A stretch of 64,000 nt of DNA from contig VWZF01003357.1 in the NCBI GenBank assembly GCA_013396755.1, positions 256,873 to 320,872 on the forward strand, written 5' to 3'. The notes beneath the pieces are model-generated. The model saw nothing but the letters and a program-made list of their open reading frames with translations. It made no database searches and was not told where the DNA came from. This document shows positions 58,401 through 62,869 of this stretch, piece by piece. This stretch comes from Sclerurus mexicanus. Lineage: Eukaryota > Chordata > Aves > Passeriformes > Furnariidae. The number at the start of each line of letters is the position of its first letter. Within the stretch, counting starts at the first letter, position 1. The translations under genes were made by a program, and so were the position numbers.

Positions 58401-58489
58401 GTGCGGAGCAGAGCCCGCTGTCGTCAGCAGAGAAGGAGCAGGATGGACCAGCAGAGGAGGAGCGCCAGGCGGCTCATGATGCTGATTAG
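4375..58489 (+). CDS. CHD6: CHD6, chromodomain helicase DNA-binding protein 6: complete coding region, 36 exons
   Basis: This is a nuclear Snf2-family ATP-dependent chromatin remodeler of the CHD6-9 subfamily. Joining the 36 exons listed below gives one open frame of 8079 nt (2692 residues) with every junction GT-AG and in phase. Domain order is: lysine-rich N-terminus (about residues 12-225), chromodomain 1 (about 297-350), chromodomain 2 (about 356-425), ATPase with Walker A K483 and DEAH box 589-592, helicase C lobe with HRIGQ at 885-889, SANT/SLIDE-like region (about 1099-1284), Myb-like domain (about 1440-1500), acidic spacer, and conserved C-terminus. I identify it as CHD6 rather than CHD7, 8 or 9 from the start MIMKIQKKEKQ, the KEP repeats and the C-terminal exons, which match human CHD6 as I remember it. 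Length depends on two splice choices: the exon 9 donor (+5 residues) and the optional BRK exon (+35 residues). Confidence 0.96.
9890..10215 (+). repeat. Probable old CR1 remnant
   Basis: Decayed similarity to the middle of a CR1 reverse-transcriptase region: GTCAGCATGGCTTTTGCAGA and, further on, TGTTGACGAAGTTTCTCACT with GAATGCTCTTAGAGAAG. No open frame remains. The edges are approximate, and 9490-9700 may belong to the same copy. Confidence 0.45.
11930..12700 (+). repeat. CR1 LINE fragment, about 0.75 kb, internally deleted
   Basis: From about 12150 the sequence follows the CR1 3' region closely: GTGAGACCCCACCTGCAGT, GAACACCTCTCCTACGAGGA, AAGGCTGAGAAAATTGG, TTCTTCACTGTGAGAGTGGT, GGTTGCCCAGAGGAGTTGTG, and an end at CAGGTTGGATTG. 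11930-12120 resembles a more 5' part (CACTGAACATTAGGAAAGC), so a piece between is missing. A 134-codon frame at 12286-12690 is part of this repeat, not a gene. Confidence 0.8.
14792..15291 (+). CDS. CHD6: CHD6 exon 2, basic N-terminal region
   Basis: The exon encodes residues 12-177 plus two bases of the next codon. The first third is serine-rich and poorly conserved. It then reads QNGMQDSGGGGTGVKKKRKKK, followed by a lysine/proline/glutamate run with repeated KEPKEP and KKPKEP units, as in human CHD6. Such tracts act as nuclear localisation and nucleic-acid contact regions in this family (inference for this protein). The acceptor is TCTCTGCAG and the donor AG/GTGGGT. The antisense strand is also open here, only because AAG and GAG codons read without stops in reverse. 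Confidence 0.93.
15885..15900. promoter_or_regulatory. Perfect 16-bp palindrome with TTAATTAA core, intron 2
   Basis: CCTGTTAATTAACAGG equals its own reverse complement. The core contains back-to-back homeodomain-type TAAT sites and HNF1-like GTTAAT half-sites. It lies in an AT-rich, low-repeat stretch (15870-16200) that looks like a conserved noncoding element. Binding is inferred. Confidence 0.3.
16072..16118. repeat. Short direct repeat, 28-bp spacing
   Basis: TGTGCTGTAGATAATCCAT at 16072-16090 and TGTACTGTAAATAATCCAT at 16100-16118, 17 of 19 bases the same. It lies in the same AT-rich stretch as the palindrome. Confidence 0.6.
17590..17800. promoter_or_regulatory. AT-rich low-repeat block, candidate conserved noncoding element, intron 2
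   Basis: It contains several TAAT/ATTA words (TAATCATAG, GTTAATTGTGA, CTCTAATTGAAG) in sequence with no repeat character, contrasting with the GC-rich intron around it. Only composition supports this call. Confidence 0.2.
18161..18410. repeat. Inserted AT-rich element with flanking 10-bp direct repeat and an assembly N
   Basis: The 10-mer TGAGAACGTG occurs at 18161-18170 and again at 18400-18409. Between them lies an A+T-rich block starting TGTCTTAGTT, with a short (AT)n at 18273-18286 and A-rich runs, ending at the only ambiguous base (N, 18399). The pattern fits a transposed element with target-site duplication, possibly an LTR-type relic, whose inner part was lost in assembly. No coding sequence is present. 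Confidence 0.45.
18273..18286. repeat. (AT)n simple repeat
   Basis: A short uninterrupted AT dinucleotide run inside the element in intron 2. Confidence 0.8.
19218..19356 (+). CDS. CHD6: CHD6 exon 3, basic region
   Basis: The exon completes the split Ser codon and encodes residues to 224, starting KDTPVEKKKKGKRK and ending in the ESAESADSQ segment conserved in CHD6. The acceptor is CTTGGCAG and the donor CAG/GTATGT. It ends in phase 0. Confidence 0.93.
19874..20023 (+). CDS. CHD6: CHD6 exon 4, conserved KRRSGRQVKRRKYNED segment
   Basis: Exactly 50 codons (residues 225-274). The sequence KRRSGRQVKRRKYNED, the DDDGE acidic turn and the STLAWQAE end are characteristic of the CHD6-9 group just before chromodomain 1. 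The acceptor is GTACACAG and the donor GAG/GTAGTG. Confidence 0.95.
22446..22511 (+). CDS. CHD6: CHD6 exon 5, segment before chromodomain 1
   Basis: A 22-codon exon (residues 275-296) reading EPPEDDANIIEKILASRMVQKE in two parts, EPPEDDANIIEKIL and ASRMVQKE. It is near-identical to human CHD6 apart from the last few residues. The acceptor is GTCCCCAG and the donor GAG/GTGAGT. Confidence 0.94.
22993..23051 (+). CDS. CHD6: CHD6 exon 6, start of chromodomain 1
   Basis: Encodes residues 297-315 plus two bases of Phe316. FYVKYRN at 309-315 is the first beta-strand region of chromodomain 1, a fold that in CHD proteins contacts the ATPase or histone tails. The donor is TT/GTACGT. The next exon completes a Phe codon, giving NFSYLH across the junction. 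Confidence 0.93.
23393..23510 (+). CDS. CHD6: CHD6 exon 7, chromodomain 1 core
   Basis: Residues 316-355. SYLHCKWATLEELEKDPRI carries the chromodomain core with W323. It is followed by the basic helix KIKRFRNKQ and IFTE at the end. The acceptor follows a T8 tract (CATTGCAG) and the donor is GAG/GTGAGA. Confidence 0.95.
24664..24750 (+). CDS. CHD6: CHD6 exon 8, start of chromodomain 2
   Basis: Residues 356-384. PDEDLFNPDYVEVDRILEV opens chromodomain 2 and the exon ends DPDTGE. The acceptor is TGTCACAG and the donor GAG/GTGAGT. Confidence 0.95.
24975..25124 (+). CDS. CHD6: CHD6 exon 9, chromodomain 2 core, with two in-frame donors
   Basis: The exon begins EVTHYLVKWCSLPYEESTW, with aromatic residues W393 and W403 in chromodomain 2. 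Two donors exist 15 nt apart: exon end 25109 (ATG/GTAACG), which matches the human junction IKH-x-ERP, and exon end 25124 (GAG/GTAACG), which adds VTYPE. Both keep phase 0. The second has the better AG/GTAA consensus. The protein length of 2692 assumes the first donor. Confidence 0.9.
25420..25541 (+). CDS. CHD6: CHD6 exon 10, entry to the ATPase domain
   Basis: Residues 430-469 plus two bases. ERPASDSWQKLEK leads into NQLREYQLEGMNWLLFNWYN, the Q-motif-like helix that begins Snf2 ATPase lobe 1. The acceptor is CTCCTAG and the donor AG/GTGAGG. Confidence 0.95.
26131..26374 (+). CDS. CHD6: CHD6 exon 11, ATPase lobe 1 with Walker A
   Basis: Residues 470-551. Motif I is DEMGLGKT with the ATP-binding lysine K483. 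Motif Ia follows in LIIAPLSTITNWEREF. The GSQISRQMIQQYEM stretch is typical of CHD6-9. All catalytic residues are present. The acceptor is ATCTCTGCAG and the donor CAG/GTGAGT. Confidence 0.96.
26791..26967 (+). CDS. CHD6: CHD6 exon 12, ATPase lobe 1 with DEAH box
   Basis: Residues 552-610. It contains VVITTFEMILAD and motif II in VVIDEAHRLKNRN, with D589, E590, A591 and H592 for Mg-ATP hydrolysis. The acceptor is TCTCCCTAG and the donor CTG/GTGAGC. Confidence 0.96.
28610..28753 (+). CDS. CHD6: CHD6 exon 13, ATPase motif III
   Basis: Residues 611-658. EHKVLLTGTPLQNS is motif III, followed by the VEELFSLLNFLEP helix typical of Snf2 remodelers. The acceptor is GTCCCCAG and the donor CAG/GTACCT. 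Confidence 0.96.
29517..29772 (+). CDS. CHD6: CHD6 exon 14, inter-lobe region of the ATPase
   Basis: Residues 659-743 plus one base. It contains LKPMMLRRLKDDVEKNL, the ELTNIQKKYYRAILEKN helix and ELRKCCNHPYLING, all standard Snf2-specific insertions linking the two RecA-like lobes. The donor is G/GTGAGG inside the Gly codon. Confidence 0.96.
30234..30444 (+). CDS. CHD6: CHD6 exon 15, start of helicase C lobe
   Basis: Residues 744-813 plus two bases. AEEKILEDFRKTHSPE is followed by GKLVLIDKLLPKLI and GHKVLIFSQMVRCLDIL, which is motif IV of the second RecA lobe. The donor is CG/GTTAGT, with a less common +3 T. Confidence 0.94.
30954..31149 (+). CDS. CHD6: CHD6 exon 16, helicase C motif V
   Basis: Residues 814-879. 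[20 protein letters not shown] and LLCTRAGGLGINLTAADT are motif V, followed by IIFDSDWNPQNDLQ. The exon is much richer in CpG than its introns, as usual for this conserved core. The donor is CAG/GTAAGG. Confidence 0.96.
31669..31833 (+). CDS. CHD6: CHD6 exon 17, helicase C motif VI
   Basis: Residues 880-934. AQARCHRIGQSK is motif VI and includes the arginine that reaches the ATP gamma-phosphate in this family. [21 protein letters not shown] follows. The donor is GGG/GTAGGT. Confidence 0.96.
32236..32415 (+). CDS. CHD6: CHD6 exon 18, post-ATPase bridge
   Basis: Residues 935-994. VQQLSKMEVEDLLRKGAYG, an acidic DEEDEGSKFCEEDIDQIL stretch, then RRTQTITIQSEGKGSTFAK. This is the conserved bridge after the helicase C lobe. 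The acceptor is TTTGGGCAG and the donor AAG/GTGCTC. Confidence 0.94.
32911..33021 (+). CDS. CHD6: CHD6 exon 19
   Basis: 37 codons (residues 995-1031). [20 protein letters not shown] is followed by KWAKIAELDT and the lysine-rich end. The acceptor is GCACTCTCAG and the donor AAG/GTAAGA. Confidence 0.95.
35096..35410 (-). repeat. CR1 LINE fragment, reverse orientation
   Basis: It begins ATCACAGAATATCCTGGGTT and GGAAGGGATCCACAATGGTC, the reverse complement of a CR1 3' end. It continues through AAGTCCAACTCCTGGTCCTG and the CTGCCCTGGGGACCCTGTTC region. It lies in intron 19. Confidence 0.85.
35668..35695. repeat. (TG)n microsatellite, interrupted
   Basis: TGTGTATGTATG followed by an uninterrupted TG run, in intron 19. 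Confidence 0.9.
36200..36402 (+). CDS. CHD6: CHD6 exon 20
   Basis: Residues 1032-1098 plus two bases. It has the RPRVRKQTKHYNSFEEDEL segment, an acidic/serine stretch ELDSDSDERPTRSRR, and AECFRVEKNLLIFG leading into the SANT-like domain. The acceptor is CCCTCACAG and the donor GG/GTGAGT. Confidence 0.95.
36805..37004 (+). CDS. CHD6: CHD6 exon 21, SANT/SLIDE-like DNA-binding region
   Basis: Residues 1099-1165 plus one base. WGRWKDILTHGRFKWHL and MICRALLVYCVKHYKGDEK form the SANT-like helices that contact linker DNA in CHD proteins. The acceptor is GTTTCAG and the donor G/GTATTG. Confidence 0.95.
37005..40018. other. CHD6 intron 21 (3.0 kb)
   Basis: No gene or clear repeat recognised. The part 39230-39600 is more AT-rich. 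Confidence 0.8.
40019..40178 (+). CDS. CHD6: CHD6 exon 22
   Basis: Residues 1166-1218 plus two bases. LSAPVPRGRKGKKTKNQ is basic, followed by NADWLATCNPEVVLHDD and a YKKHLKQHCNK helix. The donor is CAA/GTGAGT. A CR1 repeat begins only six bases after the exon end. Confidence 0.95.
40184..40465 (-). repeat. CR1 LINE fragment, reverse orientation, abutting the exon 22 donor
   Basis: CACAGAATCATTGAGTGGTT, TGGGTTGGAAGAGACCTTAA and the CCAGGGATGGGGCAGCCACA part are the reverse complement of a CR1 3' end. Its terminus starts six bases after the last base of exon 22, so only GTGAGT of the original intron start remains. Confidence 0.85.
40785..40874 (+). CDS. CHD6: CHD6 exon 23
   Basis: Residues 1219-1248 plus two bases, VLLRVRMLYYLKAEVLGEAA then KAFEGTPAR. 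This is a SLIDE-type helix pair conserved across CHD6-9. The acceptor is CGGCACAG and the donor AG/GTAGGA. Confidence 0.95.
41823..41926 (+). CDS. CHD6: CHD6 exon 24
   Basis: Residues 1249-1283 plus one base. ELDVLLPDIDYVEIPVDWW is followed by ADKSLLIGVFKHG, the recurring SLLIG-FKHG helix motif of this subfamily. The donor is G/GTGTGT. Confidence 0.95.
42559..42688 (+). CDS. CHD6: CHD6 exon 25
   Basis: Residues 1284-1326 plus two bases. YERYNAMRADPALCFLEKVG completes the FKHGYERYN motif, then the sequence diverges toward SAEQGVSDGAQDAAE. The acceptor is GGTCGCAG and the donor AG/GTGGGC. Confidence 0.93.
42951..43011 (+). CDS. CHD6: CHD6 exon 26, variable linker
   Basis: A 61-nt exon encoding GSAEKEESNGEKLEGLSKQE, an acidic, low-complexity linker. 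Residue identity to human CHD6 is low. The call rests on phase agreement with both neighbours, the splice sites (CTCACCCAG, GAG/GTGAGT) and a human exon of similar character at this place. Confidence 0.82.
43669..43726 (+). CDS. CHD6: CHD6 exon 27, variable linker
   Basis: A 58-nt exon encoding DIVAAGVGEANEKRDEPAA plus one base. It is poorly conserved. It is needed to bring exon 26 (phase 0) into register with exon 28. The acceptor is TTCTGCAG and the donor G/GTGAGG. Confidence 0.8.
44376..44595 (+). CDS. CHD6: CHD6 exon 28
   Basis: Residues 1367-1439 plus two bases. It opens QDGSDSDRS, then the strongly conserved ALTARLRRLVTVYQRCNRKE and PGNHGYWLQDEVFRR. The acceptor TGTTTGAAG has a weak pyrimidine tract. 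A nearby CCCAG would break the frame. Confidence 0.93.
46550..46758 (+). CDS. CHD6: CHD6 exon 29, Myb-like domain
   Basis: Residues 1440-1509. RWTRREQADFYRTVSSFGV begins the Myb/SANT-like domain, which extends through FDWAQFRAISRLEKKTDESL and YFYSFVAMCKNVC. The acceptor is CCCCACAG and the donor G/GTAAGT. Confidence 0.95.
47894..49441 (+). CDS. CHD6: CHD6 exon 30, large exon with conserved start and fast-evolving acidic part
   Basis: A 1548-nt exon (residues about 1510-2025). The first 110 codons are highly conserved (ITEERAARTLYRIELLRKVR, WWECGKHDRDLLIGTAKHG, LSFLDAYRNYAQHK). The rest is serine-, glutamate- and proline-rich, with an acidic run (SEEDEEEEEDDD) encoded near 48950-48990. It is then G+C-rich with many Pro/Gly codons and hardly alignable to human CHD6. 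The donor is CAAG/GTATGG. Confidence 0.94.
49992..50140 (+). CDS. CHD6: CHD6 exon 31
   Basis: Residues 2026-2075. A variable GPEKYLEEENKSSAS stretch leads to the invariant DARAPTIAQLLQEKTLYSF and SEWPK. The acceptor is CTTTCTTAG and the donor AAG/GTGAGG. Confidence 0.94.
50427..50633 (+). CDS. CHD6: CHD6 exon 32
   Basis: Residues 2076-2144. DRVIINRIDNICHAILKGKW is strongly conserved, then serine/alanine-rich. The donor AAG/GTGAGG at 50633 corresponds to the human junction. CAG/GTACAA at 50624 is a second in-frame donor that would drop VQK. Confidence 0.93.
51202..51648 (+). CDS. CHD6: CHD6 exon 33, conserved DLSGILQAGLIHP region
   Basis: 149 codons (residues 2145-2293). It holds RRSYEFEMERDAKQRSLEQL, GMDLSGILQAGLIHPVTGQI, VNGSLRRDDAAMRRRRGRRK and GMDLIFLKE, all diagnostic of CHD6-9 C-termini. 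A degenerate copy of about 120 bases of this exon lies in intron 34. The donor is CAG/GTGGGT. Confidence 0.95.
52328..52516 (+). CDS. CHD6: CHD6 exon 34, truncated first BRK-like motif
   Basis: 63 codons (residues 2294-2356). A variable PQ/PA-rich stretch is followed by NKSLLDWLRQQSDYTLDVPGF. This aligns by eye with the first BRK domain of CHD7 (EKWLKEHPGY region), but only its helical start is present. The acceptor is CACGGCAG and the donor ACA/GTAAGG. Confidence 0.92.
52517..54304. other. CHD6 intron 34 (1.8 kb)
   Basis: Holds a short TG run near 52536-52552 and the decayed exon 33 copy. Otherwise nothing recognised. Confidence 0.8.
52687..52810 (+). pseudogene. Decayed partial duplicate of CHD6 exon 33 inside intron 34
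   Basis: This block repeats exon 33 positions of about 51393-51510. Shared words include CTCCTTTC-CCCTGAAC, AACATGCCCAAA, and the identical CTCCCTGGGCATGGACTTGT followed by CTGGCATC. Relative to the exon it has a 6-nt deletion and a CAG-to-TAG change, so an in-frame stop is present. Similarity fades after the codons matching HPVTGQ. No usable splice sites are obvious. Confidence 0.8.
54305..54424 (+). CDS. CHD6: CHD6 exon 35
   Basis: 40 codons (residues 2357-2396). NFSDKPKQRRQRCKDPSKLD is followed by SSLTGEERVPVVHKGTGRR. In CHD7 the equivalent LTGEERVPV stretch is directly followed by the second BRK domain. The donor is CGG/GTAAGC in phase 0. Confidence 0.94.
54425..57598. other. CHD6 intron 35 (3.2 kb), hosting the BRK exon
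   Basis: Apart from the BRK exon, 55620-56250 is GC- and CpG-rich (ends of GGCAGGCCCCCGGCGGCGTG type), unusual for these introns. No promoter or exon could be assigned to it. Confidence 0.7.
55464..55568 (+). CDS. CHD6: Candidate extra CHD6 exon encoding most of a BRK domain (35 codons, in frame)
   Basis: Between the last two exons of the standard model there is a 105-nt open block. The acceptor is CTGTGTTTTATAG and the donor TCA/GTAAGT, both in phase 0 as the neighbours require. It encodes LGGATAPALKELPRWLDANL then EYAVAADWADIVKLS, and splices to GYLPENKFNR. CHD7 as I recall it has the same arrangement ([20 protein letters not shown], then DWTDIVKQSGF). The BRK core (PRWL, E-Y/F-AVA-DW, DIVK) is intact with no stop. 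Human CHD6 as I remember it lacks this segment. Including the exon gives a 2727-residue protein. It could be constitutive, alternative, or a silent relic. Frame and splice-site preservation argues against a relic. Confidence 0.82.
57599..58489 (+). CDS. CHD6: CHD6 exon 36 (last), C-terminus and stop
   Basis: 296 codons plus TAG at 58487-58489. It starts GYLPENKFNRVL, then GPRRRGRRPRSELLKGP, MGPLFMNGLIAGMDLVGLQN, methionine/leucine/glycine-rich repeats (LSMLPMMLPGMATVPQMFG, FNPFLIPGMSPGLIYPSMF) and a lysine-rich stretch SQKRKRKKAKGE near the end. Thr/Ser-rich spacers vary from human. The acceptor is TTCATTTTCAG. Confidence 0.96.
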   Translation, partial: GYLPENKFNRVLTEPVLRDTGPRRRGRRPRSELLKGPGVVADSSSGMGPLFMNGLIAGMDLVGLQNMRNMQGIPLTGLVGFPAGFAAVPAGEDVKSTLSMLPMMLPGMATVPQMFGVGGLLNSPMTTTCTATAPTSLTSTTKGGTASAEKASEEKQGSQDGKKEPLAEDKPGPSSFSNQTESAITTSSPVAFNPFLIPGMSPGLIYPSMFLSPGIGMALPGIQQTRHSEAANLESQKRKRKKAKGESANPEPETVLLPEKEAANSQNCAEQSPLSSAEKEQDGPAEEERQAAHDAD

Positions 58490-60049
58490 AACTGTTGTTT
58501 CATTGAAAAAAAAAAAAAACACAAAAAGATTGTGGCTTGTGAGTTTCTTATCCCATAAACTCTTTGTTACTTCCCCTCCCACCCCGCTCCACCTTCATAA
58601 ACCTGTGTTTCCATGAGTAATATTATCTACCTAATTCCCTGTCAGAAAAAACTCTGGTGACATGCTACATGTTAATAGTTGCAGGGTCTTGCCACTTTAT
58701 TAGATAAACAGTGTTGTCTAGCTAGTATGGGAGGCACCAAATTCTTGTTCTGTTTTTCCAGTTGTTCATCCCAGCCAACGATAGCAAATCCAGTACTTGG
58801 TCACCCAACCCAAATTGCTCACTCCTTTGAGAAGAAAAAGCAGCAAAAACAGCAAGAGCAAAAGAAAAGTCTGTATCTCTTGGTCTACATGCAGACAAGG
58901 GTATTTCTGTCTACAGCGACACTGAACGAAAAAGCCTGTATTTGGGCTAAAAGCACAGCTATAGTAAGTGCTAATGTGTATTTTTGATTTAAAGTATTTC
59001 CCTATTTTATCATGGTTACTAGAATAGTAGTATAGACAGAACTATATAACTAATGATTGAAAATGCATATATTCATTTCTTTGAAAGGAAAAGCATAACT
59101 GGTAGTTCTGTAATTTCTTGATCACCCCCACCTCAAAGGTTTGGAGACAAACTGCAGAGAGTGAAAAGACGATGTAGACATTCTTTTGTATTTTTTAAAA
59201 CCAAAGTTTGGTTTTATGTTACGTGGAGTTTAGTTACCCTTTCTTTCGTAGTTACAAGAACTTTTCAGCTTGAGCTGGAAAGGTTTTGCACACTTGCCTG
59301 ACTTCTCTGGGGTTACTGTACCTGTAGCTCCCAGTTCCTTCATCATTCTGCTAGTCTGCAGTTCTCTCTGGCGTTAGTTCTCAGCTATGGCGTTACAGGT
59401 GCTCTAAAGGTATTTTTTTCCAGCCGTGAACAGGCCATGCCAACTTTAAAGCTTTTACGTGAACACTGAGGCTTTTTGAGTTTTCATATTCCTCACTCCT
59501 TACCCCAGAAGTGTCGTGCTTTCAGCAAACACAGACTAGGCTGTGGGCCAGCTTCACTCTGAGAGGGAGCCTTAAGGCTTTCAGAGCTCGAGTGGCTTCC
59601 TTTCGAGCATTGGACTGTGAGGAGACGACTTTGGCTTCTTCCCATTCCGTTTGCTGCTGAACAGTATTTCCAGTCCCTCAAATGGTTTCAGTGTCTGCAT
59701 TTCAATGGGACAGGGTTTAATGCCGCCAGTCCCACCCCCCGCCCCCAGCTCTGGGTACTGAGACTCCTCCACAGGCAACTCTTCTGATTTCTCCTTCCTC
59801 TCACTCCTCCTTTCTTTCTTCTTTTCACTTGGGGTTGTTCTTACTTGCAGCTCATGGTCTGAGACTTGAATCAAGCCGCGGTGGTGCCGCGGTGAGCGAG
59901 GGGCAGGCTGGGAGGGAGTTGGAGCGTGCTACTCATCGGTTTCACACTTGGTTGTCACAATTTACTGTATTTTTTACTTCTTTTTCTGTTGCAGTTTTGC
60001 TAATTTATCAGATGGTCCAAATGTTTTGACATAACTATTTCAGTTTGCA

Positions 60050-60060
60050 TTATTTATTTA
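60050..60060 (+). promoter_or_regulatory. AU-rich element in the CHD6 3' UTR
   Basis: TTATTTATTTA contains overlapping AUUUA pentamers and the UUAUUUAUU nonamer of class II AU-rich elements, which recruit mRNA-decay or stabilising proteins. Function here is inferred. Confidence 0.5.
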
Positions 60061-60921
60061 TGATGCTTTTTGTCATTGTCTTTTATACATTTGGGATTAT
60101 AAATTATGTACATGTTAACATTAGCATCTCAAAGAAGTCTGTTACCCATGGTCGAAAAAAGCAGTTGGTTTCTATTTTCACAGAATTTATTCCCAGTTTC
60201 CTGGATTGGATGATTTTTTTAAAGTATGTAACCAATCATAATGCAACCCCCCCGGATAATTAAATGTGTTCTATTTAATAACACTCTTGTAGCATAGATA
60301 CTGTATCACTATCAACAGATTTCTTAGAAATGCTGCTATCTCTATTTAACTAACATTTTGTTCAGTTTTTGCCTCCAGTGGAAGCAGAAAGGGTTTTTTC
60401 AGCTGTTAAATCCAAAATCAATATAATTTATTTATGTAAAAAAAAAGTCACGATTGATATATTTTTGAACCTTTTAAGTACTAACTTTGTTTTTATTCAG
60501 TGGAAGAACATGTACTTGCCCTAAATCCTTAAAATACAAATGCTATAAAACTTCATATATCTTCAAAGCCTTACTGTGAATGGATACAGAAATCTCTCCC
60601 GAGTTCATTTCTTGTTACGGGATGGTTTTTCCAGGGTTACGTGCGCAAGGAACAGGGTTTAAAGTGAGATTTATTTAATTAGCCAGCATGCTCTATACCT
60701 TGTTCTTCCTTAGCAGACACGTATGCTATGTCTCTGGGTGTTTAGGCTTCTCTTTGCTACTTTGTGACCCTTTTGCAACCCGGTATACTCTGTGGATTAT
60801 TTAGACTGTAAGGCGTAAGTGGCTGCTTCTTCTTTTCCATCATATCCCAAACAAACGCCAAATTTTCACCGGTTTTCATGGCTACTCACACACATACATC
60901 CTTCACCAAATGTGCTAACAA

Positions 60922-60927
60922 AATAAA
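60922..60927 (+). terminator. CHD6: Canonical poly(A) signal AATAAA, proximal
   Basis: AATAAA followed within 20 bases by a GT-rich stretch (CTGTCTGTGCTCTTG). It is the first canonical hexamer after the stop codon and the likely main 3' end of CHD6. An ATTAAA variant at 60259-60264 is a weaker alternative. Confidence 0.7.
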
Positions 60928-61045
60928 CTGTCTGTGCTCTTGAACATGGATAAAAAGAAAAAGATTTAAAAGTCAGATTTTTATTTTTTTAATTTAGTGA
61001 CTAGATGATGCTTATCTTTCAGACTTGGCAGAGCCTTGCTACAGA

Positions 61046-61053
61046 TGTATATA
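61046..61053 (+). promoter_or_regulatory. Pumilio-type motif, only in the extended 3' UTR
   Basis: TGTATATA fits the Pumilio consensus UGUANAUA. It lies downstream of the proximal poly(A) signal, so it would be present only in transcripts ending at the distal signal. A single 8-mer can arise by chance. Confidence 0.25.
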
Positions 61054-61698
61054 ATTTTTTTCAGCAAATATATGTGAATGTTTAATTCACCTGACTCAGT
61101 GATAAACGTGACTTGCCTTTTTCTCAGCATGACTCCGTTGAGAAGCTCTCGAACCCAGTGGCCTGCTCCCTGCCTTAGGCTCGCTCCTCGTGCCCTGTGT
61201 GTTACTGCGGGGAAGGGCTCCTCGCCTTTTCCTGCCTCTGAAGGAGGTTACTGGCTGAACCCTTGCTCTCACAGTGCCCTGGGGGTTAACTCTCTGTGCT
61301 GTGGGAGTTCACTTGCTGAACTGCAAGATCCCAAGAACAGACCGAGCTCCAGGGCCAGTTTAAGCACAGAGGATGTACAGGGGCTCTCAGAGGGAGGGTG
61401 GAAGCCCAGAGACCTCCACAGTCATCACACACACACCCCAAGCAGTTCCTGCCTGGCAGGAGCACAAGAGAAGTCTCCTCACACATTTAGACAGGATCTC
61501 CAATTCCCTGTATGGTTACAAAAAAAATGGGGAAAGATTTCCCTCAGCACTGACCTGTGGCTGGGGGACCTTTACCTGCTCCAAATGCAGATGTCCCCAC
61601 TCTGGGCTCTTTGCAGTTACAGGAAAGGATTTGGGGTTGGAAATCTTAGCCAGCAGTGAGCAGGAGGCAATTTCTCTAATGACATTTGGTTTGCATTG

Positions 61699-61704
61699 AA
61701 TAAA
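61699..61704 (+). terminator. CHD6: Canonical poly(A) signal AATAAA, distal
   Basis: TTGAATAAAACTTGAG followed by a T-rich stretch (CATTTTTGCTTTCC). It would give a 3' UTR of about 3.2 kb. Use is unproven. Confidence 0.45.
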
Positions 61705-62869
61705 ACTTGAGCTTTTCAGCGCATTTTTGCTTTCCACCTCTTTGGAAGCCACTTTGGTCCCAGGGCTCTGGAGCGTGGGCTGAGTCGTAAGACCATGAAT
61801 TCTCAATTTTTGCAGCCTCAAACACTGGGCATTATACCACAGGTAAAGGCACCATTCCTAGTCCCCGAGTGCGTCGCATCCCACGTGCCAGTGCCCAGCT
61901 GCCCACAGCGCCGTGCTCGGCCGTGGGCACCACACAGATGGGCAGCGCTGCCAGGGAAGGAGCCCAGCCGCCAGCAGAGCAGCGGCTCTGGAAAACTGGA
62001 GGAAGAGAATTCCAGGTTCTCTCTCATTCCTTTTCCCACCTGTCAGCACAGCGTGCCCTGTACACTTGCATAGTGGGCCTGGGAATATCATCCTCACCCT
62101 CCAGTGTGGCTTTTTGGGGTGTTGGTGGTTTCATGGGTTGGCTAGAGGCCATCAGTGCAGTGCTGGGATCACACTGATTCCTGTAGAATCGAGATTTCAC
62201 CTCAGAAGGTTTAAAACAATGCACAATCTCCAGCCCAGCAGGAAATCAGTCTGCCTTCCAGTGGTATTTTATTTCGTGGAACAACTCCACGCAGCACCAC
62301 TACCTGGCTCCATTTGCCAGTGGTCTGAATGGGACAGAGCTGGAACTCAATCCCAATCCCAGTCTGGCTGAATGCGTCGGTTCAGCAAGCCCAGCACATG
62401 CCCTTGGAGGGTTTCAAGGAATAGCCGTGACCTGGGCCTGTTGCTGGAGCGGCCGAGGGGAGTGCGAGCCATGGCAGATGGGCCAGCCCGTCTCCCCTCT
62501 GGGCTGTCAGGCTTTCTAAACTGGCTGTGCTGTATTGCCAGCACGATTATACAGGGAGGCATTGTACAGGACTGTCCTGTATCATTTGGAAAGACAAAGT
62601 TTTAAAGGAAAACCTCACAGTGACTTTTTTTCCCCAGAAAAGGGCAAAAATTTCTGATAGAAGAAGAGATGCACAAAAAGCAAAGCTCAGTTCACCCCAA
62701 GGAAGGCACAGAGTCTGGTCCTGAAGGAAGAAATGACGCTGTGGAACTCATAGCCTCACTATCCCAAATTAAACGTATTTCCTGGCTGTTCACGGCAGGC
62801 AGTTTTCTGTGCTCTGATAGCAAATCTTTTTCCAAACAGATTTAGGTGTTGGATTAAGGCTGGCTTTCA

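Larger units (their letters stand above)
58490..60945 (+). other. CHD6: CHD6 3' UTR (to the proximal poly(A) signal)
   Basis: About 2.45 kb of A+T-rich sequence after the stop, a length similar to what I recall for human CHD6. It starts with an A14 tract near 58506-58519. A dense AT-rich part (59.9-60.6 kb) holds several ATTTA motifs, including TTATTTATTTA at 60050-60060. The 3' end is inferred from the AATAAA at 60922. Confidence 0.75.
60946..62869. other. Downstream of CHD6: extended UTR or intergenic, no gene seen
   Basis: Contains the distal poly(A) signal and the Pumilio motif, then mixed-composition sequence with no recognisable exon on either strand. Confidence 0.6.
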
